Assembly: GCA_937876995.1 (NCBI GenBank)
Contig: CALEFD010000108.1
Location: forward strand, 1 to 52,359
DNA from: an uncultured Bacteroidales bacterium
Lineage (GTDB): Bacteria; Bacteroidota; Bacteroidia; Bacteroidales; Bacteroidaceae
Length of the DNA: 52,359 nt
Reading direction: 5' to 3'
Below the pieces are notes generated by a model that worked only from the letters and a program-made list of their open reading frames with translations, was not told the DNA's origin and made no database searches. The position numbers and the translations under genes are program-made. The stretch's first letter is position 1. Every line of letters starts with the position of its first letter. Below are positions 1 through 8,168 of the stretch, in pieces.

Positions 1-205
1 CTTTCAAAAGTATAGACGGTTTTGTCCTGATTGTAGCTAAATAGCCTGCTCGCTTGTCCGGATCTTGCAACTTAATTACACTTTTGGCTTGTCTTTCAGC
101 TGTAGTAGTCTTTCCACACCATTTTGGCCCGTTGATTTGTACTGCACCAAAAGCTTCTAATCTCAAGGATAGTTCCTCGTCTGCTATTCTTTTTAAATAA
201 TCCAT
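1..205 (-). CDS. DUF4143-family AAA+ ATPase, N-terminal fragment
   Basis: The reverse strand from an ATG at 205 is open to the window edge (68 codons). It begins MDYLKRIADEELSLRLEAFG and has a Walker A/P-loop GPKWCGKTT at residues 26-34, followed by DPDKR. The GPKWCGKTT loop is typical of the AAA_14/DUF4143 ATPases that abound in gut Bacteroidetes. Their function is unknown; they are often taken to be ATPases with a nuclease-like C-terminal domain. The remainder lies beyond the window, so intactness cannot be judged. The gene belongs to the same broad family as the one at 43947-45296 but has a different P-loop subtype. Confidence 0.8.
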   Translation of the reverse strand, partial: MDYLKRIADEELSLRLEAFGAVQINGPKWCGKTTTAERQAKSVIKLQDPDKRAGYLATIRTKPSILLK

Positions 206-358
206 ATCAGAACTTGATTTAAATTGGTGCAAAAATAGCAATTCTTTTTTATATTGCGCAACGTATCCTGTGTTTTTGTGGTATTTTACACTTGGAATTT
301 GTGTGAATCTGCACTCGACTTTTGTGGTAATAATAGCAGCAGATGTAGTAGCCTTTTT

Positions 359-718
359 CTATTTCAGAGTCTTATACGATAAGATGTGTATGGTGACAGC
401 TACTGCTATAGTGATAAACATTATGCGTAGTAGAATATTGTCAGTAACAAATATAGCGCAGTACAATAGTGTTATCCAAAGCATTGAAACCGATAGGATT
501 TTAATCTTTAACGGTATGGCTTTGTGTTTCATGAAATTGGTTATATAAGGACCAAATTTAGGGTGGTTCATAAGCCAATCATACAGTTTTTTATTACTAC
601 GTAGAAATAGTGCAGCTGCTAATAATAAAAGTGGGGTAGTGGGGAGTACGGGTAAGAAAATACCCAATATGCCAAGCCCTCACGACAATAATCCTAATAA
701 TGCTAAAATACTCTTCAT
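359..718 (-). pseudogene. DUF454 (YbaN-like) inner-membrane protein with in-frame TGA
   Basis: Read from the ATG at 718, the frame gives MKSILALLGLLS, then a TGA stop (680-682), then GLGILGIFLPVLPTTPLLLL and onward to a TAG at 359-361. The family signature (GxLGIxLPxLPTTPF) spans the stop: family members normally have a hydrophobic residue where the TGA lies, so a TTA-to-TGA change is the simplest explanation. The body has the usual DUF454 features: a Pro-rich first hairpin, SNKKLYDWLMNHPKFGPYI, and two further membrane segments, with total length (~119 aa) as in the family. A TTG at 665-667 could start a shorter protein but would lose half of the first membrane segment. TGA is a normal stop elsewhere in the window (for example at 29960-29962), so recoding is unlikely. 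I call it a recent nonsense allele or a sequencing error. Confidence 0.7.
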
Positions 719-749
719 ATACCGAGCGCAAAATTACTAACTATTTTAC

Positions 750-757
750 TATCTTCG
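750..757 (+). promoter_or_regulatory. Bacteroidetes -7 box upstream of the GH43 gene
   Basis: TATCTTCG lies 26 bases before the GH43 start codon and resembles the TAnnTTTG -7 consensus with one change (TTCG). The same TAnnTTCG variant recurs before pdxB, the serine palmitoyltransferase gene and the nitroreductase gene. No clear TTG -33 element was seen. Confidence 0.45.
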
Positions 758-783
758 CACAGAATAACTAACTAATTAAAATT

Positions 784-2178
784 ATGAGAAAGAATGTATT
801 GAAAGCGTCTGCTGCTGCAACTATGCTGTTATTTGCAGGCAATGTGATGGCGCAGAATCCAATCATCCAGACCATGTTTACCCCTGACCCTGCGCCATTT
901 GTGTATAATGATACGGTATTTCTGTTTGTAGATCACGACGAAGACGATGCGCAATATTTCAGCATGAAAGACTGGATGTTGTACTCTTCTGTAGATATGG
1001 TTAACTGGACCTATCGCGGTACACAGGTAACAACCGCAACATTCGAATGGGCAAAACAGGGCGATAGAGCCTGGGCTGCTCAGGCTATAGAGCGTAATGG
1101 CAAATGGTATTGGTATATGTGTTGCAATACAAAAAAGGGTGGCGATGCTCTGGCAGTAGCTGTGGCTGATAGTCCAACCGGACCCTGGAAAGATGCCATA
1201 GGCAAACCTCTTGCAGAAGGTTTTGGTTACATAGACCCTTCTGTCTTTATAGATGATGACGGAAAAGCTTATCTTTTCTGGGGAAATAAAGGCTTATGGT
1301 ATGGAGAACTAAATGATGATATGATATCATTTAAGAACGGATATAAAGAGGTTCCTGGGTACAGAGATCCAAAATCGTTTGGTGAACTTCAATCAAAAAT
1401 GAATTGGGCCAAAGGTAAAAACGAAATGATGACACAGTATGAAGAGGGACCTTGGGCAATGAAGTATAACGGAACTTACTATTTGGTATATCCTGCAGGT
1501 GGAGTGCCCGAATATATGGCATATTCTACAGCACCATCTGTTCACGGGCCTTGGACGTTCCGTGGTCGCATAATGGACGAAGCAGAGAACAGCTTTACCA
1601 TACACGGTGGTAATATTGAATTTAAAGGACGCCATTTTATGTTCTATCATAATGGAATATTGCCAAATGGCGATGGATTCCGTCGTTCTACCAGTGTAGA
1701 AGAGTTTAAGTTCAATGCCGATGGTTCAATACCTTTTATTCCTTTTACAAAAGAGGGAATACGTAAACCGGTTACAAACATGAACCCATATAAGCGCATG
1801 GAGGCAGAAACAATAGCATATTCATACGGACTTAAAAACGATAGAAGAGCAGGTTCAGAACACTATGTTACATCTATTCATACAGGCGATTGGATTAAAG
1901 TGCGTGCGTTGGATTTTGGAGAACAAGGTGCAAAAACTTTTGTTGCCAACGCTGCTGCCTGGTCAGAAGGCGGTTTGATAGAGGTTAGACTTGATAATCT
2001 TAACGGAGATGTTATAGCTACTGCAAGAATAGAATCTACCGGTGGAGAAACTAACTGGAAAACAGTAGAAACAAATGTTAGAGCAAAGAATCCTATTACA
2101 GGTGTTCACGATATCTACTTCCTGTTCCGTGGTGGCGATAAAGAACTCTTTAATTTTAACTACTGGTACTTTAAATAA
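784..2178 (+). CDS. Secreted glycoside hydrolase family 43 with C-terminal CBM6-like domain
   Basis: A 464-aa protein with a type I signal peptide (residues 1-23, cleavage after VMA). The five-bladed propeller of GH43 follows, with the three expected acidic residues visible: base Asp35 in TPDPAPF, the pKa-setting Asp151 in YIDPSVF, and acid Glu221 in YEEGPW. From about residue 337 (RMEAET) to the end the sequence looks like a CBM6-type beta-sandwich (MEAE start, GDWIKV, YFLFRGG, FNFNYW). GH43 enzymes remove arabinose or xylose from arabinoxylan, arabinan or arabinogalactan; the exact substrate cannot be read here. The gene is monocistronic, with its own promoter box and a strong terminator immediately downstream. 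There is no SusC/D pair nearby. It may act with the GH3 and GH9 enzymes at 8.7-13.9 kb. Confidence 0.9.
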   Translation: MRKNVLKASAAATMLLFAGNVMAQNPIIQTMFTPDPAPFVYNDTVFLFVDHDEDDAQYFSMKDWMLYSSVDMVNWTYRGTQVTTATFEWAKQGDRAWAAQAIERNGKWYWYMCCNTKKGGDALAVAVADSPTGPWKDAIGKPLAEGFGYIDPSVFIDDDGKAYLFWGNKGLWYGELNDDMISFKNGYKEVPGYRDPKSFGELQSKMNWAKGKNEMMTQYEEGPWAMKYNGTYYLVYPAGGVPEYMAYSTAPSVHGPWTFRGRIMDEAENSFTIHGGNIEFKGRHFMFYHNGILPNGDGFRRSTSVEEFKFNADGSIPFIPFTKEGIRKPVTNMNPYKRMEAETIAYSYGLKNDRRAGSEHYVTSIHTGDWIKVRALDFGEQGAKTFVANAAAWSEGGLIEVRLDNLNGDVIATARIESTGGETNWKTVETNVRAKNPITGVHDIYFLFRGGDKELFNFNYWYFK

Positions 2179-2202
2179 GAGAATATTTACATCTTAAATA
2201 GA

Positions 2203-2243
2203 ATAAGCCCCAAAGTTTCTGTGAAACAAACTTTGGGGCTTAT
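2203..2243. terminator. Bidirectional hairpin terminator between GH43 and rubredoxin genes
   Basis: The arms 2203-2218 and 2228-2243 are perfect 16-bp complements (core AGCCCCAAAGTTT) around a 9-base loop. The hairpin separates the convergent GH43 and rubredoxin genes. A closely related hairpin lies after the GH9 gene at 13966-13998. Confidence 0.8.
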
Positions 2244-2247
2244 ATCT

Positions 2248-2412
2248 TTAATCCTCTACTTTTGAGAATTCATCTTTACCTACTCCGCATAGAGGGCAAA
2301 CCCAATCTTCCGGTAAATCGTTGAATGATGTGCCTGCAGGTATGCCGGCATCTGCATCACCTTGTGCAGGATCATATACATATCCGCACAAATCACAAAC
2401 ATACTTTTCCAT
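2248..2412 (-). CDS. Rubredoxin
   Basis: A 54-aa protein, MEKYVCDLCGYVYDPAQGDA and so on to KVED. The two iron-binding knuckles CDLCGYVYDP (Cys6, Cys9) and CPLCGVGKDEF (Cys39, Cys42), the conserved PAGTSF and LPEDWVCP stretches, and the length all match one-iron rubredoxins. It carries one electron at low potential in the cytoplasm. The start is 20 bases after the NfnAB fusion gene on the same strand, so the two are probably cotranscribed; rubredoxin could exchange electrons with the flavin/Fe-S enzyme or with an unlinked rubrerythrin or oxygen reductase. The gene ends just before the shared terminator. Confidence 0.95.
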   Translation of the reverse strand: MEKYVCDLCGYVYDPAQGDADAGIPAGTSFNDLPEDWVCPLCGVGKDEFSKVED

Positions 2413-2432
2413 AATCAAAATCTTTTTACTGT

Positions 2433-4781
2433 TTACTTATTAAGGTGCTCATTCATTGCTGCAGCAGCCTTTCTACCATCACCCATTGCTAAAATAACAG
2501 TAGCACCACCGCGAACAATGTCACCACCTGCAAAGATAGTAGGAATTGATGATTGCATTGAATCATTAACAGAAATTGTGTTTTTTCTACCTAATTCAAT
2601 ACCTTCAATAGATTTTGGAACTATTGGGTTAGGCGATACACCTACGGCCACAATAACCAAATCTACATCAATTATTTCTGTAGCACCCGGAATTTCAACA
2701 GGGCTGCGACGACCGCTTGCATCCGGTTCGCCCAATTCCATCTTCTGCAAAACAACCTGTTTTACACGACCTTGTTCATCGCCTATATATTCAATAGGAT
2801 TGTGCAGTGTCATAAACTCTACACCCTCTTCTTTCGCGTGCTTAACCTCTTCTAAACGTGCAGGCATCTCCTCTTCTGAACGACGATATACAATCATAGC
2901 GCGTTCAGCACCTAATCTTACGGCTGTACGAACAGAGTCCATAGCAGTGTTACCACCACCTACAACCATAATCTTTTTGCCAAATGCAACAGGAGTATCA
3001 GAACTCTTGCTTGCAGCATCCATCAAATTGACACGTGTCAGATATTCGTTTGATGACATTATGTTCAATAGGTTTTCACCCGGTATGTTCATAAAGTTTG
3101 GCAGACCTGCACCTGAACCTACAAATACACCTTTATAACCTTCGTTTTCCAAATTCTTAACTGTGATTGTCTTACCAATAATGCAGTCTTTTACAAAGGT
3201 TACGCCCATCTTACGTAGATTGTTAATTTCAACATCTACAATATGATTAGGCAGGCGGAATTCAGGAATACCATATTTCAATACACCGCCTATTTCATGC
3301 AGAGCTTCAAAAACGGTAACATCATATCCGAATTTTGCCATATCGCCCGCAAATGAAAGACCGGCAGGGCCTGAACCTATAACAGCAATCTTTATACCGT
3401 TTGGTTTTGCTATTTCAGGAATAGAAATGTTGCCACTTTCGCGTTCATAGTCGGCGGCAAAGCGTTCCAGATAACCTATGGCAACAGGTTTCTTACCCAT
3501 CTTTAGATGTACGCACTTAGATTCGCACTGCTTTTCCTGTGGACATACTCTACCGCAAACAGCCGGAAGCGCACTGGTCTTTTTTAGAACTTTAGCAGCA
3601 GCAAGGTAGTTGCCACGTTCAATATTCTTTATAAACGAAGGTATCTCAATATTTACAGGACAACCCTCCATACAAGATGGATTTACGCAGTCAAGACAGC
3701 GTTTTGCCTCTAATAAAGCCTGTTCTTCTGACAGACCTTGGTTTACCTCTTCTTTGCGGCTGCTTCTGCGATACACCGGATCTAATTCCGGCATAATGCA
3801 ACGTTCTATCGCTGTACGTTCTTTTGGTTTCATTGCTTTGCGCAAATCTTCACGCCATGCAGCATTGCGGTCGCAAAGAACGTCTATAGATTCTATCTCT
3901 TGAGAAGCTTTGTTGCCGGCTGTTGTTGGTTCTTCTGTCTGTGTAGAAAGTGCACATTCAACAGATTCTTCCAACTTCTTTATCTCTTCGCGTTCAATAT
4001 CCTTGAATGCTCCCATGCGTTTCAACATTTCGTCAAAATCTACCTGGTGACCATCAAATTCTGGACCATCTACGCAAACAAATTTTGTTTTGCCACCTAC
4101 AGTTATACGACAAGCTCCACACATACCAGTTCCGTCAACCATTATGGTGTTCAGTGAAACATCGGTAGGTATTTCGTACTTCTTTGTAAGCAAGCAAACA
4201 AATTTCATCATTATGGCAGGACCTATGGCGAAACACTTATCCACCTTTTCTCTTTGGATAATCTCCTCTATGCCATTTGTAACCAAACCCTGTTTTCCGT
4301 AAGAACCATCGTCTGTCATTATAACAACTTCGTCTGAATGTTTTCTTACTTCGTCTTCCAAAATAATAAGGTCTTTGTTACGTCCTGCAAGAACTGAAAT
4401 TACTCTGTTACCGGCAGCTTTTAGAGATTTTATAATTGGTAACATAGGTGCTACACCTACACCGCCACCAGCACAAATAACAGTGCCGAATTTTTCAATG
4501 TGTGTAGCCTGTCCTAATGGTCCTACTATATCGGTCAGTTCATCGCCCACTTCCATTTTACAAAGTTTTGAAGACGATAAACCAATGCGTTGTACTACTA
4601 ATGTGATAGTTCCTTTTTCTATATCAGCATCTGCAATGGTCAGTGGCATACGTTCGCCTTTTTCGCCTATGCGGACTATTACAAAGTGTCCTGCTTTTCT
4701 GGATTTTGCAATCAAAGGTGCCTCTACTTCAAACTTAAAAACATTCTCCGAGAACTGTTCTTTAGATACAATTTTATTCAT
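2433..4781 (-). CDS. NfnAB-type fusion: NAD(H)-ferredoxin/NADP(H) transhydrogenase (GltD-like plus ferredoxin-NADP reductase-like)
   Basis: A 782-aa fusion. Residues 1-275 are the small-subunit type (dihydroorotate dehydrogenase electron-transfer/ferredoxin reductase fold), with the NAD(P)-binding stretch CAGGGVGVAPM near 103-113 and a [2Fe-2S] site (Asp216, Cys221, Cys224, Cys236). A linker of about 40 residues follows. The rest is the large-subunit GltD type: cysteines 362/365/370/374 and 409/413/419/423 for two [4Fe-4S] clusters, the FAD loop GSGPAG (469-474) and a second dinucleotide loop VVGGGNTAMD. In anaerobes the separate NfnA and NfnB subunits bifurcate electrons between NADH, ferredoxin and NADPH; the fused form is frequent in Bacteroidetes and often labelled glutamate synthase small subunit. 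No glutamate synthase large subunit is adjacent, which favours the Nfn role. Upstream is a TAnnTTTG box; downstream, rubredoxin. Confidence 0.85.
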   Translation of the reverse strand: MNKIVSKEQFSENVFKFEVEAPLIAKSRKAGHFVIVRIGEKGERMPLTIADADIEKGTITLVVQRIGLSSSKLCKMEVGDELTDIVGPLGQATHIEKFGTVICAGGGVGVAPMLPIIKSLKAAGNRVISVLAGRNKDLIILEDEVRKHSDEVVIMTDDGSYGKQGLVTNGIEEIIQREKVDKCFAIGPAIMMKFVCLLTKKYEIPTDVSLNTIMVDGTGMCGACRITVGGKTKFVCVDGPEFDGHQVDFDEMLKRMGAFKDIEREEIKKLEESVECALSTQTEEPTTAGNKASQEIESIDVLCDRNAAWREDLRKAMKPKERTAIERCIMPELDPVYRRSSRKEEVNQGLSEEQALLEAKRCLDCVNPSCMEGCPVNIEIPSFIKNIERGNYLAAAKVLKKTSALPAVCGRVCPQEKQCESKCVHLKMGKKPVAIGYLERFAADYERESGNISIPEIAKPNGIKIAVIGSGPAGLSFAGDMAKFGYDVTVFEALHEIGGVLKYGIPEFRLPNHIVDVEINNLRKMGVTFVKDCIIGKTITVKNLENEGYKGVFVGSGAGLPNFMNIPGENLLNIMSSNEYLTRVNLMDAASKSSDTPVAFGKKIMVVGGGNTAMDSVRTAVRLGAERAMIVYRRSEEEMPARLEEVKHAKEEGVEFMTLHNPIEYIGDEQGRVKQVVLQKMELGEPDASGRRSPVEIPGATEIIDVDLVIVAVGVSPNPIVPKSIEGIELGRKNTISVNDSMQSSIPTIFAGGDIVRGGATVILAMGDGRKAAAAMNEHLNK

Positions 4782-4810
4782 CTTTAATAACGGCTATTAA
4801 TTTCGAGGCG

Positions 4811-4818
4811 CAAAGGTA
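4811..4818 (-). promoter_or_regulatory. -7 box for the NfnAB-rubredoxin operon
   Basis: On the reverse strand TACCTTTG matches TAnnTTTG exactly and lies 29 bases before the NfnAB start codon. No convincing TTG sits about 20 bases further upstream. Confidence 0.6.
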
Positions 4819-4849
4819 CATAAATTAATGACCAATTGTAATATTTATT

Positions 4850-4918
4850 CATTATAAATTTATAATGTGTTGAAAAGTTTCTGTGTTATGTAATTATATT
4901 CAAAATTTATGCGGATTT
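4850..4918. repeat. 69-bp direct repeat, copy 1
   Basis: This stretch matches 7106-7174 at 67 of 69 positions in the same orientation (differences only at GTTATGTAATT versus GTTGTGCAATT). It begins with a 16-bp palindrome, ATTATAAATTTATAAT (4851-4866). The copy lies between the start of the NfnAB gene and the end of the secreted-protein gene at 4961. Confidence 0.95.
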
Positions 4919-4960
4919 CATTCAAATTCAACCTCTTCTATTGTGTAAATACAATTGCAA

Positions 4961-5524
4961 TTAAAAGTTGAATCCACCAATATAATCTACAACTCTAATA
5001 GTATCTCTGTGTATGTGAGGTGGTTCTGAACTACAATCAAATCTTTTCCACAACTCTTTTAGTCTCTTATAAAGTGAATCGCTTACAGAAATATTTGAAG
5101 ATAGTTTCTCTAAAATTTTATCAATACTGGAATAATCTAATACCCAACCCTCAATAAAATCTTTGCGCACCTCTCTTACTTTATTTAAATACCATTGGTT
5201 GTTTTCTTTTGTAAGAAATAACAATGCAGGTTTTTTTTGCTCTAAAAAAATCAAATCTACGTTATTGTTAAGTTGAAATTCAATAGTATTGGAGTTATAA
5301 TCTCCATGCAAGCATTCTACTACATTGTAAGAATATTCTTTAACATCACCAGTTGCCTTAAATATAACAGCAAATGCCCCGGATTCATCTTTTTGTACAG
5401 AATTTTCAACCACCGTTGATGGTGTGATTATTTTTGAAGAATCAAATTGGCCTATTACTACCAATGTCTCGTTTGCTAATATTGGCATACTAAACATTAG
5501 CAAGGTTGTAACAAGAAATTTCAT
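4961..5524 (-). CDS. Exported protein of unknown function (187 aa)
   Basis: The protein has a Sec signal peptide (MKFLVTTLLMFSMPILANE) and no lipobox. I do not recognise a family. The mature part contains ETLVVIGQFDSSKI, GDYNSNTIEFQL, a hydrophobic ALLFLTKENNQWYLNKV and a charged C-terminal helix (residues about 140-165). The order of these pieces resembles the N-terminal half of the next gene upstream (VIGNVIS, GEYSGETITF, LCFLEKGENGDYFISHI), so the two may be diverged paralogues. The gap to that gene is 87 bases. It is the last gene of the segment enclosed by the 69-bp repeats. Confidence 0.6.
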   Translation of the reverse strand: MKFLVTTLLMFSMPILANETLVVIGQFDSSKIITPSTVVENSVQKDESGAFAVIFKATGDVKEYSYNVVECLHGDYNSNTIEFQLNNNVDLIFLEQKKPALLFLTKENNQWYLNKVREVRKDFIEGWVLDYSSIDKILEKLSSNISVSDSLYKRLKELWKRFDCSSEPPHIHRDTIRVVDYIGGFNF

Positions 5525-5611
5525 ATTAAATCTATTAAAATTAATTATATCTTAGTAATGTCTACCACTAAATGAGTGATAGTTTAATAATCTCGTTTTT
5601 TAATTATCTAT

Positions 5612-6982
5612 TTATTCTGGATCATATACAGGACGAATGGTCAAACCCTGGTCTCTTGAAGCTGTTTTTATAAATACGTTATTGCGCTCACGCAGGTATA
5701 TTGACACAGATGCATCTACATGATTTACAGATAGTGAAGATGACATATAAATAGCTTCCATAGAATTGTTCTTATCTGTACCTCCGTAACCAAACATTGA
5801 CCAGTGACCGGCAAATGGCAAGAATATGCTTGTACCATTTATCTTACTTGTTGCCTTATATCCTCTTACGCCATTCTGTTCTATTAAAGTCCATTCGCAG
5901 TTATCGTAAAGTTCCTGTAATTCAGCAGCAGTAGGAGTACGCCAACCGTTTCCTAAAAGGGTTGTAGCAGCATCATCAGACTCTTCCAAAGTAACCTTAC
6001 CATCAATTGTACCTTTTGTAGGTAATATTGGATCATAGAGTTCAACAATAGCTACTGAAGTTATTCCGTTAGCATCTTTTATCTCTTCTACAGGTTTTAC
6101 TATCTCTTCTATTACATACTTTGTCAGTTTGTTACTCTGTAAATTACACCATTTGTAATTCTCTGGAGTGTATGTAGTCTTTTGTTCGGTTTCACCCCAA
6201 GCATAGTATCTGCCATACTCTTCCGGCTTAGTGGCACCTAAGTTACAATCGGCCCATTTAACAGATAATCCTAAATCTACCATCCTTGGAGTAGCCACTG
6301 CACTATTATCTGCAGTGTTTGTTTTGACCTGCGAATTGTTGATACGGTAATCTACGAGATATGATACAGGATAACCATATTTAGGAATGGCCTTCCCATC
6401 AATAAACTGATAGGCCTCTTCTAAAACAGACGGAGATACCTCTCTGTGAGACATAAAGTATGCATCTGCATATAATTTTAAATACTCCGCATCTATTCCC
6501 TGACCTGGATATAATGTTAAGGGTCTTTTGTAGGTGTTATATGTATCACGTAAGAACCATTCGCCGGAAAAAGCCGCTGCTATCCAACCTAAATTTTTAT
6601 CTTCGTAAACATCATAACAGTTATGCATGATGTGGCTTATAAAATAATCTCCATTTTCACCTTTTTCAAGGAAACAAAGCATATTGTCGTATTTAAGGAA
6701 CTTATCGTCATTAAATACTACCTTACAATCAAAAGTAATTGTTTCGCCGCTATATTCTCCGTATGCTACTGCTTTTACATTTAAGTTCACACGAACAACA
6801 TAAGAGATATTAAATGTACCGGAAGTAGAACCTGTTGTAGGTATCTTGTCAGGTTCGGTTAAATGTTCAAAAGATATGACATTACCTATCACTGCAATTT
6901 TATCGCCATTCTGAGCTGATAAATCATTTTGTGCATTTATGCTAAGCACAATCAACAACATCAATAATAAAACCTTTCTCAT
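5612..6982 (-). CDS. Secreted protein with C-terminal FISUMP-like domain (456 aa)
   Basis: The signal peptide covers about residues 1-17 (MRKVLLLMLLIVLSINAQ). Residues ~25-220 are of unknown type and resemble the neighbouring 187-aa exported protein. From about residue 232 the sequence VDLGLSVKWADCNLGATKPE, YYAWGE, GNGWRTPTAAELQEL, a GYKATSKINGTSIFLPFAGH run and a final GLTIRPVYDPE match the Fibrobacter succinogenes major paralogous (FISUMP)/DUF1566-like domain, common in surface proteins of gut Bacteroidetes. The role is unknown, probably at the cell surface or periplasm. It is first of the two genes enclosed by the 69-bp repeats. No clear TAnnTTTG box was found upstream. Confidence 0.65.
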   Translation of the reverse strand: MRKVLLLMLLIVLSINAQNDLSAQNGDKIAVIGNVISFEHLTEPDKIPTTGSTSGTFNISYVVRVNLNVKAVAYGEYSGETITFDCKVVFNDDKFLKYDNMLCFLEKGENGDYFISHIMHNCYDVYEDKNLGWIAAAFSGEWFLRDTYNTYKRPLTLYPGQGIDAEYLKLYADAYFMSHREVSPSVLEEAYQFIDGKAIPKYGYPVSYLVDYRINNSQVKTNTADNSAVATPRMVDLGLSVKWADCNLGATKPEEYGRYYAWGETEQKTTYTPENYKWCNLQSNKLTKYVIEEIVKPVEEIKDANGITSVAIVELYDPILPTKGTIDGKVTLEESDDAATTLLGNGWRTPTAAELQELYDNCEWTLIEQNGVRGYKATSKINGTSIFLPFAGHWSMFGYGGTDKNNSMEAIYMSSSLSVNHVDASVSIYLRERNNVFIKTASRDQGLTIRPVYDPE

Positions 6983-7105
6983 AATACATTGTCATTATGT
7001 TTATACTCAATATATAACAAGTTCATTCTGAAGTTAAATCTTAATTAACTAATAGGATCTTTGTTCACAATTAAGATTATTCAAGACAAAGTAACAATAT
7101 TTATG

Positions 7106-7174
7106 CATTATAAATTTATAATGTGTTGAAAAGTTTCTGTGTTGTGCAATTATATTCAAAATTTATGCGGATTT
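7106..7174. repeat. 69-bp direct repeat, copy 2
   Basis: This is the partner of 4850-4918. It lies immediately 3' of the stop codon (7175-7177, reverse strand) of the DUF805-like gene. The two copies enclose about 2.2 kb with two secreted-protein genes. Confidence 0.95.
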
Positions 7175-7660
7175 TTATTCTGTTTTATATAGCACTATTA
7201 CCGCCAAAAATGTTATGATTAAAAATAGTGCAGTAATGTGTAATAATACAAGATTACTTACAGATATAGGTAGTGGTTCTGCGTTCATACTTGCAAAACC
7301 CATCATCAGGGAATATCTGACAATTACAAATAGTGACAATATAGGTATAAATACCAAGAAGGGTGATAGCCCAATAGTTTTTAATCTCCTTATACATAAT
7401 GACATAGTGGGAATGAACGATGCAGCCCAAAATACGAATAGTGTTGTCAATGTGATTACAAAGAATTTGCTGAAAATTCCTAATGAATTTAGGTCTGTTT
7501 TGTTGATTATTTGGAATAGAAAAAACATTAACCCAATTAAAGCAATAGACACTGTAATCAAGAAAGCAAACCATCTAATTATATCCATACTGTTAGTCTT
7601 GCTTTTAAAGTCAAAACTCCTCTTAATGGATTGATTAATATTAGTAATTAAATTTTTCAT
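7175..7660 (-). CDS. DUF805-like inner-membrane protein (161 aa)
   Basis: Four membrane segments are visible (about residues 27-50, 64-86, 96-116 and 132-157). The motif SLCIRRLKTIGLSPFLVFIPI matches the DUF805/YhaH signature (S-x-x-x-RRLHDxGxS followed by a hydrophobic helix). The molecular function of the family is unknown. The gene is third in a reverse-strand operon after a membrane protein and an HTH protein (18-base gap to the HTH gene). A 69-bp repeat begins right after its stop codon. Confidence 0.6.
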   Translation of the reverse strand: MKNLITNINQSIKRSFDFKSKTNSMDIIRWFAFLITVSIALIGLMFFLFQIINKTDLNSLGIFSKFFVITLTTLFVFWAASFIPTMSLCIRRLKTIGLSPFLVFIPILSLFVIVRYSLMMGFASMNAEPLPISVSNLVLLHITALFLIITFLAVIVLYKTE

Positions 7661-7678
7661 AATTTGTGCTGTTTTAAT

Positions 7679-8167
7679 TTAATGTGCTGAATAACATCTT
7701 ATTAGGGCTTCAGGCTCCAGCTTGTTTTTTAGTCTGGATTTACAAGAACGGACAGACGATTCTTCTATGCAGAGTATTTGTGCACATTGTTTGGTGTCTG
7801 CATTTAGGCAGGTTAACACAAAACAAAAGAAGTCTGTCTCGTTAAGTTTTACGTCTATGCCACACATTGTTGGCCTTACTATTATAAAGGTGTTGTATAT
7901 GGCATTAAGAATAGCTGTTTTTTCTGTAAATGATAGTTCTCTTTTGCCATTCATGAAATCGTTGAAATAGTTGTACTCGTCTCTTTTTTTGAACTGTTCC
8001 AGTGAAGACTCAAAACGATTATTAAAATTGTCCAGTAAGACTTCTCTGTTGTTGTCGGCATCTGTATCTTTGGGATTAATGGAATATAGCAAAATGCTTT
8101 TTCTCAGATGGAAAAGTCCAACTAACCAAAATCCTATTATCAGTATTGAGAAAATTATGATAATCAT
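7679..8167 (-). CDS. Membrane-anchored protein with LuxR-like HTH (162 aa)
   Basis: An N-terminal membrane helix (residues 2-22) is followed by a charged, probably coiled segment (~40-75). A C-terminal helix-turn-helix (~105-152) reads LNETDFFCFVLTCLNADTKQ, then CAQILCIEESSVRSCKSRLKNKL. This HTH is the type found at the C-terminus of large TPR-TM-HTH proteins in Bacteroidetes; here the sensory TPR part is absent, so it is either a short regulator or the remnant of a larger one. It probably acts at the membrane on DNA; its target is unknown. Its start is one base from the stop of the upstream membrane-protein gene, so translation is likely coupled. Confidence 0.65.
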   Translation of the reverse strand: MIIIIFSILIIGFWLVGLFHLRKSILLYSINPKDTDADNNREVLLDNFNNRFESSLEQFKKRDEYNYFNDFMNGKRELSFTEKTAILNAIYNTFIIVRPTMCGIDVKLNETDFFCFVLTCLNADTKQCAQILCIEESSVRSCKSRLKNKLEPEALIRCYSAH

Positions 8168-8168
8168 A

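Noticed and set aside
270..548. Forward ORF MFLWYFTLGI... opposite the DUF454 gene
   Set aside because: It lies antisense to a recognisable family, has no ribosome site or domain, and looks like a shadow.
359..718. TGA recoded as an amino acid (alternative genetic code)
   Set aside because: TGA ends intact genes elsewhere (for example at 29960-29962 and 38550-38552), and intact genes do not contain in-frame TGA.
2362..3138. Forward 258-aa open frame opposite the NfnAB gene
   Set aside because: It is fully antisense to a conserved enzyme, Ser/Thr/Pro-rich as expected for a shadow frame, and overlaps the rubredoxin gene.
2433..4781. Glutamate synthase small subunit
   Set aside because: The fused ferredoxin-reductase domain and the absence of a gltB large-subunit gene fit Nfn better.
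4850..7174. 69-bp repeats as attachment sites of an integrative element
   Set aside because: No integrase, relaxase or tRNA gene lies within or beside the 2.2-kb segment, so I kept only the direct-repeat observation.
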